64,000 bases of DNA from Ophiostoma sp. CBS 140.51 (taxonomy: Eukaryota > Ascomycota > Sordariomycetes > Ophiostomatales > Ophiostomataceae): assembly GCA_029298735.1 (NCBI GenBank), contig JANSLP010000006.1:1-64000 (forward strand), given 5' to 3'. The notes beneath the pieces are model-generated. The model was not told where the DNA came from and did no database searches. It worked only from the letters and a program-made list of their open reading frames with translations. The position numbers were made by a program, and so were the translations under genes. How positions within the stretch are numbered: position 1 is the stretch's first letter; each line of letters opens with the position of its first letter. Positions 1 through 11,370 of this stretch are shown here, piece after piece.

Positions 1-524
1 CTGTTTGCTCTCGCAGCAAATGGGAGTTTGACAGGAGACAGACAGAAAGGAAAAAGAAGGAAATAAACACAAGTTGGAAAATATGTTGATAATAAGAATT
101 AGAAGTAAGTGACGCGAAATGAAGACAATGATAAGAATCATTGGTAGCAAAGTAAATAAAAAACAAAATGATGCTTTGTTTTTCTGATTTTCCTATCTAA
201 AGCGGCTATGTAGGAAAACATGTGAGATACGCTCAGAAATTTCGAGGCTCGATGATGCTCGGCTTTGTGAATGCAATGTATACAGTTCAGTACGACCAAA
301 TAAGAATGAACAAAAAATGACAAAAAATCTCTCAAAATCTCACAAAATAAAGCAGCCGACGCTGTCCACCCTGAAACATGTCCCATCCATAACCGATAAG
401 CCCATCCTAACCATATGCCCTGCTTTTGTAGATGAAAAAGAAAGCAAAAAAAACCAAAAACGATGGCCAAAGGGTTGCGAAACAAAAAACCAAGATAACG
501 GCAGCTTCTCCCAACTTGCTCCGT
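1..524. other. Non-coding 3' flank of RAD53
   Basis: Only short open frames without family features occur here. The stretch is A-rich on the + strand and follows the TAG stop of the minus-strand kinase gene at 525-527, so it is probably that gene's 3' untranslated region and downstream DNA. I see no gene or structured RNA. Confidence 0.6.
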
Positions 525-3500
525 CTACTGCCTCGCCAGTCTACCTCTAGGCGTCTGAGACGTAGCAGCCGACGGAGTAGGTGTAATGCTGCTACCGCCG
601 CCGCTGTACTTGCCGCTGGACCCATCTCCACCGCCGCCACCGCTGTTAACGGCCATGTTGCTCGATGACGATACAAGAACAGGCGATGCACTTAAAGCAG
701 ATGTAGGAAGACGTGGCCGGTGGACACGAATCTGGAGTCCTCCACCGGCACTAGCGCCTCCACCGGCACTGTTTGCCGCCGATATTGCTAAAATCTCGGC
801 GCGCCGCTCTTCAAACTCGGCCGACCGGAGCCGCTCCTGGTCGATACGGGCTTCGCGCTCGGCCATGTCACGGTCGGCTTCCACAAGATGGCGCTGGTGC
901 AGCTTGTTGTGGGCAATGTAGCGCTCGGCCCGCAAGCAGGCTTCGTCGAGGCGTCGGCTAGTGGGCTCGTCTACAAGGGCCACAGGAAACGACGACGATG
1001 GACGCGACTTGGCGGAGCCGCCCCAAGAGCAACGGAAGAGAAGCTCTGTGCGCAGCGGCTTGATGGTCGAGGCGTTGATGGGGTCGCCCATGTTGTGCCA
1101 GACGACAACAGAGTCACCATCGTACAGACGGGTCCAGTAGCGCGAGGCAGTCTTGGTGTTGCGTGGATCCGACGAGCTGATCGGGGTGTTGTTCACCAGA
1201 ATACCGCTGCGGGCTTTAGTCGAAATGTAAAAGTGGTACCGGCTGGCAATGTCGCCGGTGGCATCCAGCCGCGGGAACGGCTGCATGTCTTTCCACGGTT
1301 CTGACCCGGCACCGCCATTAATGTCACCCCGCCACGCCAAAATCTTAAAGGCAAACTTGGGCACCTTCAGTTCCGTCACTGGAGTAAACACCTTTGTGTT
1401 GTCTGGATGGCGGCCCCAAGACGTAACAGCCTCTGTAATTGGCACGGATATGTTGGGGACAACAGACATGGCTGTCGAGGTGAGCTGTGCTACGGGCAAA
1501 AGTTTCTCGTTCGTGGTGACGACTGGGACAATGATCTGTGCCTGTGGCGTCGGATGAAGATGTGGCTGCGGCTGCGGTTGCGGTGAGGCTGAGGGCTCGT
1601 GTGGCGGGGTGATAACCTGCTGGAAAGCGGAGGCGGGGCTGCTAGACGGCATGATATTCTCCTTCTGGTCGCCCGCGCTGTCGTCACCGGCAATGACGCC
1701 ACTGTTAACGGCCGTGTCAGAAATGTGCGATGTCGAACGGGAACGCGACCGTGGTTCTGACTCGGACCGGACATCCGCCGTTGACGACTCCGAGGGCGGG
1801 AAATGCTTCATGGCAATCTTCCAGAGCGGCGATGGGCCTTGGCGGAACTCCTCACCCCGCGCCTCGGCGGCGTCCTCGAAAGCATTGAACTGCAACTGGG
1901 TCATCTCGGGGTACTGGAGATGCCAGCTGGAGGAGTCGTTGTGAGCCCAGTACACAGACTTGGATACGGGCATGTCGATCTGGCGGCCACCCTTGGGATA
2001 GCCAATTGGCTTGACAGCGGCATATGCAGCGACATCCTCGGCCGTGATGTTGTCATCGTCATCGTCGTCGTCATTGCCAGAGTGGATAGAGGCCCGCTCG
2101 CTGTTGACACCCGTGTTCGTACCCGTGGCTACCAGGTTCGGATCGGATGCAGATTCCATGTGAACGTCCGACTTGAGTCGCTTGATCGTTGGTTTGTCTG
2201 CAGGTTTTGTGGAGCTGCTGTCAAACTCATCGCTGGTGTCGGGTGCCGGCTTGCGTTTGCTACTCGTAAAGTCGGAGATGGAATGCTTAAAGTTGGACGC
2301 AGCGAGTGACTTCATGTTCAGGTTGCCCAGAATGGACTCGGCACCGCCCAAACTCTGCGAGGCCACGTCAAAGGTAAGATTGTTCAGCTCGTCCACGGAG
2401 TGGCTCTGCTGGAAGTTGTTCGACTGAGACAGAGCTGCAGGGACGTGACTGTTTCCATTAGAAGCACCACTTGCGCTGCCACCACCTCCTGTACTACCAG
2501 CTGTGTTACCAGTGCCGGCTGAGCCGCCATTGGAGCCTGATCTAGGCTGGGACCATTGCTGTCCTGGTTGAAGTTGTTGTTGTTGTTGCTGCTGCTGCTG
2601 GCGTGCTCGTGGTGTCAGGAACGTTTCATTTGGATCAGAGCTGTCGTCCGGGTCGGGAGAGTAGCTCCGTAAATGGACACCAGACTCTCCCAGGTCGGAG
2701 AGAGGCAGATTCAGACGGTCTTCAGGGATGACGCCCGAGCTTCCAATAGCGCTGACGTTGACTTCTCCAAAGAGACGCTGTTGCTGTGTGTTCGTGTTGA
2801 GGTGCTGCGGACCGCGGATGGTAGCCGCGTCGCCAACCTGGTGATCGTCTTGTGAGCCAATCACGCCATCCATGCCGTCGAGAATGTCATGGATCTGACT
2901 CTCGCCGCCGAGGTAATCATCATCGTCATCGAGAATTTCGTCGTCACTCTGTTCTCCGAACCCATTCAGGCGTGTGTCGGGCAACGGGTCGGCACCGTCA
3001 TCGAGACTGAGTTGCGAGGCACTTTGCTCGAGAGACTCGGCTGATGCATCAGGGCCAGCCAGCCATGGATGTCTTTGCAGGGCCTCAATGGTGGCACGGT
3101 TTTCAGGTCGATTCCTCAGCATGAGTTGGAGGAAGTGGATGCAAGCTGGGGAGGCGTTGACGGCATGAAGAGGTTCGACATCGAGCGGCCGCGACATGAT
3201 CCAAGCCAGAAGCTCAATATAGGTGGTGCCCTGCTTGACTGGGAAGGGTGGGCGTCCTGTGAGGCAGTAGAAGAGTACACCGCCGAGGGACCAGATATCG
3301 ACGGCATGGTCGTACCGCTGGCCCGGTACCCGGCTCTTCTTACGCGGCCGGTTGGTCCTGATGCCGTTCTCGTCAAACTCGGTAAACTCACCGTACACTT
3401 CGGGCGCACAATACAGGAGTGTGCCGCAGAATGTCTGCAAAAACGTCTGCTCGTTGTCGACCATTTTGGACAGGCCAAAGTCTGTGAGCTTGACGTTGAA

Positions 3501-4966
3501 CGGGGCAAGCGAGTCGATCAAAATATTGTCGGGCTTGACATCGCGGTGGGTGATGTTTTTGCGGTGCAGGTAGCCAAGAGCATCAATGAGCTGACTGGCC
3601 ATCTCTTTTACGGCGGTCTCTGGGAGACTTCCTCGGTTCGTAATAAGACTGCCAAGATCGCCCATGGGCACGTACTCCATGATGATAATGAAGAGCCGGT
3701 CGTCAAAATCAAAATGCTCAATATATCGAACGACATTGGGCTGTCACGTCAATGTCAGCGACTGCATTATGAGTAAAAGAGGGTACTAATGTGGACTTAC
3801 ATGCTGGATCTTTTGCATAATCTTCATCTCGTTTTCCACTTTCTGGTCGAGGACACCATTCTTGACGAAGCGGCGCTTATCGAGTTCTTTTGCTGCGTAT
3901 GGTTTTCCGTCGAACTTGGACGTCACCTTGTGTACGGTGGCAAAGGCGCCCTTGCCAATTTGGCCGACACGGTTGTAGCTGCTGGAGCCGTTCCATTCGC
4001 GTGGCAAGCTCTCGGTGGAAGCGGGCTCGAAGCGCGGTGGGGGCCGGCGGGCGGGACCGGTTTGTGGTGGAACTGGAAACAGGTTAACAATGCCGGCGGG
4101 TCCAGCGCCAATGGTGTCTGGTGTTTGTGCTTGTGTCGTACCATTGCCATTGCCTTCGTCGCCGTCAGCGAGCATGGCTAGGCGTTCTAAGTAGGCGTGC
4201 AGGTTCCGCTGGTAGGCGCTTTCGTACTGGCCCTCGCGACGGGGCACGCGGACAAGAAATTCGAGATCATGGGCGTCGTTCTGGAGCAAGATGGAAACCT
4301 TAGTACCGCTGTTAAGGGTGCGTTTGTTAGGCATGCCCGGGCGGCGGGCCTTGAGCAGCACATCGTCGACGGCTGTGCCGTTGGTGGATTGGTCTTGCAG
4401 CATGAGCACGCCATGCTCGTTGATGAATATACGGAAGTGTATGTTGCTGAGTCGCCGCAGGGAGTCGTTGTTGAAGCAGATATCACACCGGTTGGCGTTG
4501 CGGCCAAAGGTGAAGCCCTGCAACGGATCCTTGACGTGGGCAGACAGCCTCAGGACAAAGGCAGGACCCGTGCCCGGCCCTGCGGTTGACAAGCCAAAGT
4601 TTCCGGCACGGTCCTCATGGGTGTAGTCGACATCGACGTTCTGGGCCTCCTCGCGGCCAATAATAAAAGGAGAGCCTTCACGGGCGAGTCGAGCTGCTTC
4701 GTTGCGGGCGTTGATCGAGTAAGGGAAGAGGAGGCAGACGATGTCGGCAATGTCCTCGTCGGTGAAGCCCGAGTTTTGCTTGCCGACCCGGCGCGGGTCT
4801 ATGACATTTTGGGTGGCTGTGGAGAGTTAAAGGTTAGTACAAACTTGTCAGGGAAAGAGGGAGCTCAAGGAAGAGCCCATGGAAGAGCACGGATATAGGA
4901 GAGTCCGAGTATACCTGGCTGCGTCGGCTGGGACAGGTCGCCGTCCATTTGGTCTGCAGCCTGCAT
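525..4966 (-). CDS. RAD53: DNA-damage checkpoint kinase, RAD53/CHK2 type (FHA-kinase-FHA)
   Basis: Nuclear Ser/Thr kinase that transmits DNA-damage and replication-stress signals downstream of ATR/ATM-type kinases. The model is complement(525..3740, 3801..4816, 4915..4966), 1427 residues, introns of 60 and 98 nt. The start MQAADQMDGDL lies in a 52-nt first exon. FHA1 (about residues 108-205) has the STNGT signature. The kinase domain (about 298-600) has the glycine loop GKGAFATVHKV, ATP-binding Lys327, HRDVKPDN with Asp423, DFG at 443-445 and an APE motif. A second FHA-like region with WRGD and SSDPRNTK lies near 1150-1260, which is the RAD53 order rather than single-FHA CHK2. Several SQ/TQ sites occur after the kinase, and a polyGln tract is encoded at about 2573-2605. 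The protein is much longer than yeast Rad53, mostly because of a roughly 540-residue disordered linker. The domain assignment is firm; the splice sites are inferred. Confidence 0.93.
2573..2605 (-). repeat. CAG/CAA-type polyglutamine tract inside RAD53
   Basis: A run of TTG/CTG triplets on the + strand encodes about nine consecutive glutamines followed by further Gln residues in the disordered linker between the kinase and FHA2 of the RAD53 protein. It is a likely site of length polymorphism between strains. Confidence 0.8.
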
Positions 4967-6677
4967 GAGCGGCAGGACGGCTGAAGAGAGGGATGACTAC
5001 CTCCCGCAAGCTGTTGGTGGAGTAGTCGGTGCTTGGTTGCGGCGCCCGGTTCCGGCGAATTTTATCGTGGGCGGCGCTCGTGCCCTGGTTAGCAACGGCG
5101 GCAACCCAGGCGGCCCCGGCGATCGGCGACAGCCCTGCCCATGCAAGACGGACGGGGAGCTGCGGGGTGTCCTGTTGCTACGGCCGGTGCGGTCTGGTGT
5201 GTCGCCGTGGCTATTGAGGTTGTCGTCGAGTTTGGTGGCCGTCGCGAGACTGACAAATGCGGATTTGGTGATGTTGACTATTTTGTTTGCCTGGAAAGCT
5301 AGGACAATGGGCGGCAAAGACAAGGGAGCTCGGCCTGTGCCGACGCTTTTGATGTTCGGTCGGGAGATGGTGGGATGAAGAGGAGAAACGCGAGGGGTGT
5401 GTGTCGTGTCGTGGAGAAGTGAAGAAAAGTCGGGATTGGGTTTGAGAAAGGGAATGTCGAGGATTTGGACGTTCTGGTGAAGACGAGTGGCTGTCGAGGG
5501 ACGTTGGCTCGAGTCGAGGAAGGAGGAAAGGGCTCAGGGACAGGGCCCCTCTGTTTGGCGGGAAGGAGCACCCGGTGCGCAGGTTGAAAAAAAGTAGGCC
5601 GTTGGACAGGCAATTGCAGGGCAGTTGAACAGTAAACAGCGGGGCAATCGCCAACCAACAATTTTAGAGGAAAGAACGGTGGACATGCGCCTGCCTCGTG
5701 GAAGTAAATTCGACTGTGTTTTTATTTTTTATTTTTAAGGAAGGAACACTTGACAGGCTCGGGTTGCACAGCGCGTGCTGCAAGGTGCACACGGAAGGGA
5801 CGAGAAAAAGGGACGGGGAAGGAAGGAGTGGTGAAGTGATGAGAGGGTGGGTTGCGGTTTCCTTGGGTCTCGCGATCCCCGCTCTTTTGGGTCTTTTGGG
5901 GGAGAACACGATCTTGCGGTCAGGAAGGCGCAAACCAAGGCACAACGACTGGCTGCCGAAGCACCAAAAGCTGCGTTTGAGTGGTCCAGTGCAGGCCGAG
6001 CTAGCGCGGGTTTGGGGGGAATCGAAGTAGAAAGATGCTATTTTCATGTACGGCAGTGGCCTGTATTCCCGTCCTCGGGAGCTTTATTGGAGTCTTTTTA
6101 GTGTGACGGCCTGTTCCTGGGAGATCAGCCGCAGTGGGTTTGACCGTTTTGTTGCACCTGTGACAGATGGCAGGTGCACGCCTGCTGTTATACATACAAA
6201 GAGAGAGAACGGCCTCAGTAGACTTCATCCCGTGTGGCTGCCTATTTGGGGTGCATGCGCCCAGCGTGTCGGTTTCCAAGAGTGGCCTCATTGCCTGACT
6301 TAAATACAGCAAAAAGGCGCAAAATATTGCAGATATTCCGGGGAAGATTCTATGCGCTTCCGGTGGTGTGCACGAGACACGCAGGCACGCCTTTTGAGAC
6401 GCCGTTTGACGCCGTTTGATACGAGACATACGACAGAAGGCTGGCAGCTGAGGCCTCGTCCAGGCGCCATTTGTCCCATGACATTTCACAGCCTCGACTT
6501 GGTCACATGTTCACAACATGACGTCGATATTTGCTTGCTACGTCGATGATAACATAGCAGTGCAGGAAGGATGTTGTTTTAAGATAAAATTTTCGAGATA
6601 AAAAATGTCGCTGGTATCAAATTCTAATGCATACTTTTACAGGAATCCAAACGGCCCAAACCGCGCCATTGCGACGG
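4967..6677. other. Intergenic region between RAD53 start and UTP23 end
   Basis: About 1.7 kb without a convincing gene. The part nearest RAD53 (about 5380-5660) is strongly purine-rich on the + strand, so it is pyrimidine-rich in the sense of the kinase transcript. It probably contains the kinase leader and promoter. Open frames here are short, lack family features and mostly start with TTG or GTG. The part from about 6050 to 6677 is probably the UTP23 3' flank. Confidence 0.5.
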
Positions 6678-7665
6678 CTACTCGTCTGCAGTCGCCTCAG
6701 CCGCTGGTACTGCTGACGCACTGCTCTCGCCTGCTGGCTGTGCCTTGTGCTTCCGTATCCGCTTCTTTTTCGGCGCGCCGTCGTCTGTTGTCTTGGGTTT
6801 TGAGGCCGCCGCTCCTGCCCCTGAGCCTGGGGGTCCGGTCTTCTTCTTCTTCTTCATCGACAGCGGGTTGGGTCCCTTGACGCCAAAGGCCTTCTTCTTT
6901 TTCTTCTTCTCCTCAGCCTGGGCCTCCGTTTGTGGTTTGTCATCGCCGTTCGCGTCGTCGTCGTCGTTGTCATCATCGCTACCGTCCTTGTCGCCATCAC
7001 CACCGTTGTCGGCATCGTCCCGCTTCCGCTTCTCGCCGGCCGCTGCTGCGGACTTGCGCAGCTCGCTCCGGAACTTGGCACGCTCGGCGCTGGCGCCCAC
7101 CTTGGCCGTCATCTCCGACATGGGCTCCATGATCATGACGCTGCGGTTGATGTAGATGAGCGGTACGCCCGACACGGTGCGCATGTAGCGGCGGACGCTC
7201 TGGTCCTGGGTGGCCACGACGTAGCGGTGCTTGTTCTCGCCGCGGCCGTCCTTGTCGACGACGTGCGTCAGACAGTCGAGTGTCGACAGGGCCTCTTCGA
7301 AATCGTCGGGCCGGTGGCCACAGCGGCGGCGTTCAAACGTCTTGGCGAGGTCGATGGCGCGGTTGATGCCCGGCTCCTTGGGCATGCTGTAGAGATGGCG
7401 GATGCAGCACTGTGTGATCATGATTTTGACTTTTCCGTGGAGGGTGCGTTCGAGGCCGGCCTGGAGGTCCATTGTGAATCGTTCGGCGTCGCGGACGAGG
7501 TCCCCGTCGACTGTAAATGTTAGCACGTGAAGAAGAGGAGGAGGAGGTGGAGGAGGAACCGCGATTGGAAGACTCACCCAGCACCTGGTAGGGCTCGCGG
7601 AAGCCATGGTGCAGCTGGTACTGCTGGATCAGCTTCTTGTACTGCTTTGACCGTTTCGCACGCAT
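6678..7665 (-). CDS. UTP23: rRNA-processing protein UTP23 (PIN-like, SSU processome)
   Basis: Nucleolar protein of the FCF1/UTP23 PIN-domain family, needed for early 18S rRNA maturation. The model is complement(6678..7510, 7578..7665), 306 residues with one 67-nt intron. The start MRAKRSKQYKKLIQQYQLHHGFREPYQVL is the classic family N-terminus (quoted in part: RSKQYKKLIQ, then GFREPYQVL). A PIN fold follows (about 30-165), with VDGDLVRDA after the splice and a Cys/His-rich segment ITQCCIRHLY...FERRRCGH matching the zinc-knuckle of Utp23. ATQD replaces some acidic PIN residues, in keeping with a family regarded as catalytically degenerate. The C-terminal half is a Lys- and Asp-rich nucleolar tail. 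Typical fungal length. It is divergent from the transcription factor gene, with 1.29 kb between start codons. Confidence 0.93.
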
Positions 7666-8952
7666 CGTGGCGGTTGTGCTGTGGAAGGTGTGGGTGGGAG
7701 GAGCGTGTCGAGGATTGAACGTGAAAAAATGTAGTAGAAAAGAAACCTCGAAACTCGACAACGCTCACAAGGCTCGGCTGGTACTTTTTTCTGCGATAAG
7801 AGTTTTTTCTCTTATCGGATCCATTGTCATCCCATGACAGGACCCACTTTTACAGAAACTACCTTAAACCGCGAGACGACCAACGCCACTCAATTAGGGG
7901 CCTCGTCAAACGTTCTAACAGACGCTGAGAGGCGCTGAGCCGCTAAAACGGCGGCGATCTGTGTCTGTTGGTTCATGGTCGCTGCACATATCTGACCAAA
8001 ATCTCACCTGCAGGTCTGGTATGCCCTGTGGACTTGTCGAAATACCGGAAGATGCCTGGACGATTCGTGGAATCCGCCTTGAAAGTTCTTGGGTCAATAA
8101 AAATTGAGAAAATTCTGTTTCTGCGAGGTATTGCAGGTATTGCTACTCTGTATGGCTCTCACTGGGTATTGAGTGAAATTACGACGGTCTATTATTTGTT
8201 CTATTATTACGACTTCCGTGTGACTCTCTTGCCTTAATTGTCACACTCTCGCACAAATCCCAATACCTTGGACATGCGAATGTGGAAGTGACGACCCACG
8301 CACCTTACAAGGCGAATGTAAGATCGCCCGAGCGTGGCGGTCGTTCTTTCCACAACGAAACAACGAGATAACGAAACATTATACGAGAAAACCAGGAAGA
8401 GAAGGACCCAATCCAGCCTGGCCAGGCCAGGACTCGTCGCCAAAGTCGGCTATTAGGCGCTAGAATCCGCTATCTCCCAGTTACGATGGGGGCTCAATCG
8501 GTCGGGTTGCCTTTTGCGACCATTGAAACCCGTCCGAGTCTAATAAGTGGGTGCTAAACTGCAGATATGTAGAACGCCAGTCACTCTTACTCGTAAACCT
8601 CTCTTTCTTTCTCCTCATCTGGACGAAGAGTCCACTGCCACCTTGCAGCCCACGCGCACCTTCCCCTAAAAAAGCTTGTCTTGGCCCATGGCTATGCCAG
8701 GCTCCTCCTTTCCTTCCTTACGAGTAAGAACCTAGGTCAGCGTCTTACTTTCTTTAAATACAAAATTCACCCGGCGCCGCCTTCCCCCCCATTACTACTA
8801 AGTAGTCATCTCTGGGGATCCATTGAACAACTTCACAACTTCACAACCTCACGACTTACTTTTGTCACACAACTCATCGCGATGATTGCCACCTAGCAAA
8901 TTTTGTCATATTTTTTGGACACTGAACGGACGACGACGACGACACAGCTACT
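7666..8952. other. Divergent intergenic region UTP23 / Zn2Cys6 factor
   Basis: About 1.3 kb shared upstream region. It holds the palindromic GATAAG element at 7794-7817 near UTP23 and, towards the transcription factor, pyrimidine-rich sense DNA (about 8580-8720). A run of ACG triplets lies just before the ATG at 8953. I see no gene in it. Confidence 0.5.
7794..7817. repeat. Perfect 9-bp inverted repeat with T6 loop upstream of UTP23
   Basis: The left arm CGATAAGAG (7794-7802), six T residues and the right arm CTCTTATCG (7809-7817) form a perfect palindrome 129-152 nt upstream of the UTP23 start. Each arm contains GATAAG. The left arm extends to GCGATAAG, one base from the PAC motif GCGATGAG of yeast ribosome-biogenesis promoters. 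It may be a paired binding site or an RNA hairpin in the leader. Confidence 0.6.
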
Positions 8953-11242
8953 ATGCCTCGAAAAACAACGGGCTGTTGGACTTGCCGCGCGCGCAAGAAA
9001 AAGTGCGACGATGGCCTGCCCTCGTGCGACGCATGCAATTTGCGGGCCATCACATGTTATGGCTACGGCGCAAAGCCGGCCTGGATGGACGGGGGCGACG
9101 AGGAGAAGGATATGCTGCGTACCATGAAGCAGCGCGCCAAGGAAAGCTACAGCCAGCGGCGACGGGCACGGGCGATGCGCAGTGCACGACAAGGATCCAT
9201 GTCGACGATGGCGACGTCGACATCGACGGCCTCTCCTGGTGGCATGAAGAGCGAGCTCGAAGACAGTCCAGCTACGTTGACGGCGGTACACAGTGGCAGC
9301 AGCGGCAGCCGAGACTCGCAACAGCAGCAGCAACAACCAGACGGACGACACATGGACATCCGGCCCGATGACCAGTCTTCACCCAACGATCCTCACCATC
9401 ACTACCACCATAATCATTACAACAACCATCACAACCCTCAAAACCACCACTCACACAACGGCCATGGCAACGGACACGGTCATGGCCATCCGGGGCCGAT
9501 GGAACCCCACGCCTCCTACGCAGCCCACCCATCTTACACATCTCACCCGTCACACGCAGCACCACCGCACACATCGTCATTACACCCGCCGGCGCAAAAT
9601 CCCTACGACCCACGCCACTTCCAGGATGCACCATTGCCGGCCATTGCACCTACTTACCAACGGCCCCGATCACGGTCGCCTCCGAATCTGCCACCGCCAC
9701 CATTACCACCACCACCGCCGCCACAAGAGAGCGGCCGCTCTGGCTCCGACTTCCCCTACAGCGAAAACGACCTCGTCTTGCTCATGTACTACTTTGACCA
9801 CGTATTCCCGCGACTGTGTCCCTTTTTCACGTACTATGCCGGCGACGAGGGCCGTGGCTGGCTGCTGAGTCTGTTCTTGCGCACGAAGCCGTTGTGCGCA
9901 GCGGCCATCTGCATCAGCGCATGCGACCAGGCGCAGTTTGTGCTGGGCCCGCTGAGCGATATGCCCGAAGGCACGAATCATGACCTGGAGATGAAGCACA
10001 TTGCCATCGTGGTCGACCTGCGCGCACATCTGGCCCAACTGTCACAACAGACCGGTGCGAGCCGCATGGCGGTGGCGGTTGAGGCGCTGGCCTGCGTGAT
10101 GCACTTAATTTTGTTTGAGGTAAGTATCCTCACTGTGATGCTTTTTAATATGGATTGTCCCACTGACTATCTAGCTCTGGATCCCGCGACACGGCGAGGT
10201 CAACGACTGGGTTTTACACCTGGACGCGGCTGCAGCCCTCCTCTCCTCGGTCGACTCGACCATGGTCAATGGTGGCAGCATATCGTCAGACTCGCCCATG
10301 TCCATGTCCATGTCTATGAGCATGTCGACACCATCCGACAACAACAGCGCGAGTGCCAGTGCCGGCGGCAGCAGCAGCACAGCACGCGACGAGCGCTCCA
10401 TCGAGACGTTTTTCCCCGTCGAGTTTCTGTCCGACTGCGAGTCGTCGGCCTTCAAGTTCTTTTTGACGCAATACACATACTGCTTTGTTATGTCGGCTGT
10501 TGGCCACGAACTGACACCACAGTCGGTCGAGTCCATCCAGCGCACTCATGCCATCTTCCACAACGGCCAGTCCAAGATCCGCGATATGTTTGGGCTCGAG
10601 GACTGGGTCCTGACCACGATGCTTGACGTTGCTGTCCTCAAAGCCTGGAAGCAGCGCGAGCGCAGCGCCGGCACCCTCAGTTTGCGCGAGCTGACACGCC
10701 GTGCCGATGTGCTAGAGGCATGCATCAGCCAAGGGCTGGCGCGCATGGCTGCAACAGAAACGGCCGCTGGCCTTTCGGAACTGACCAACCCGCCGTCGAC
10801 CGTCAGAGAAGGTGAGCCCCGACCGGTACAGCTCACGCGCGACGAAAAGTCGCACATGGTCACATCAACCTACCTTAATGCCACCCTTTTGTTTTTACAC
10901 ATTGTCGTCTCCGGTTTCTACCCAAATCTGCCCGAGATCCGCCGCTCCGTGCTCCAGACCCTCAACGCCCTCGAGTTTATGCGTGCCAACTGCGACATCA
11001 ACATACCTTCGTGGCCCTTTTGTGTGGCCGGCTGCCTGGCCCTCGAGTCCGAGTACCCGCAAATCCGCGCCCTGTCGCCGGCACCGAAAAAGGGCCACCA
11101 TCCGTTGGTGCTGACCCAGTGGACACTGGCGATTATTGAGCGGTGCTGGCAGATGCGGGCGGCACAGCCCAACAAGATGGAAGAGACGGTGGACTGGGTC
11201 ACGGCGATGAACGACTTGGGCACGCGGCTGCTTCTTTTGTAA
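8953..11242 (+). CDS. Zn(II)2Cys6 transcription factor with fungal-specific regulatory domain
   Basis: Putative nuclear regulator. The model is join(8953..10119, 10175..11242), 744 residues with one 55-nt intron (GTAAGT..CTAG). The N-terminus MPRKTTGCWTC begins a binuclear zinc cluster with cysteines 8, 11, 18, 25, 28 and 35 (CX2CX6CX6CX2CX6C), followed by a short basic stretch. Residues of about 100-260 are low complexity, including His/Asn-rich and Pro-rich stretches. From about 265 the protein resembles the fungal trans-acting domain of the DUF3468/Fungal_trans_2 type: NDLVLLMYYFDHVFPRLCPF, then LWIPRHGEVNDWVLHLDAA immediately after the splice junction. A tandem Met-Ser run is encoded at about 10298-10330. 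The target genes cannot be told from sequence. It converges on the amidase gene with only 128 bp between stop codons, so local control of the amidase and urea permease is possible but unproven. Confidence 0.9.
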
Positions 11243-11370
11243 TGTGGAGAGGATGGATGAAGAATATACCCCATGAAGATAGTAAAAGAATATCCAGAAA
11301 AAGAAATAAATAAAATACAATCACGGGTCCTGTCAAACATGGAATGCTCCCCCTTTCGTGAACACCCACG

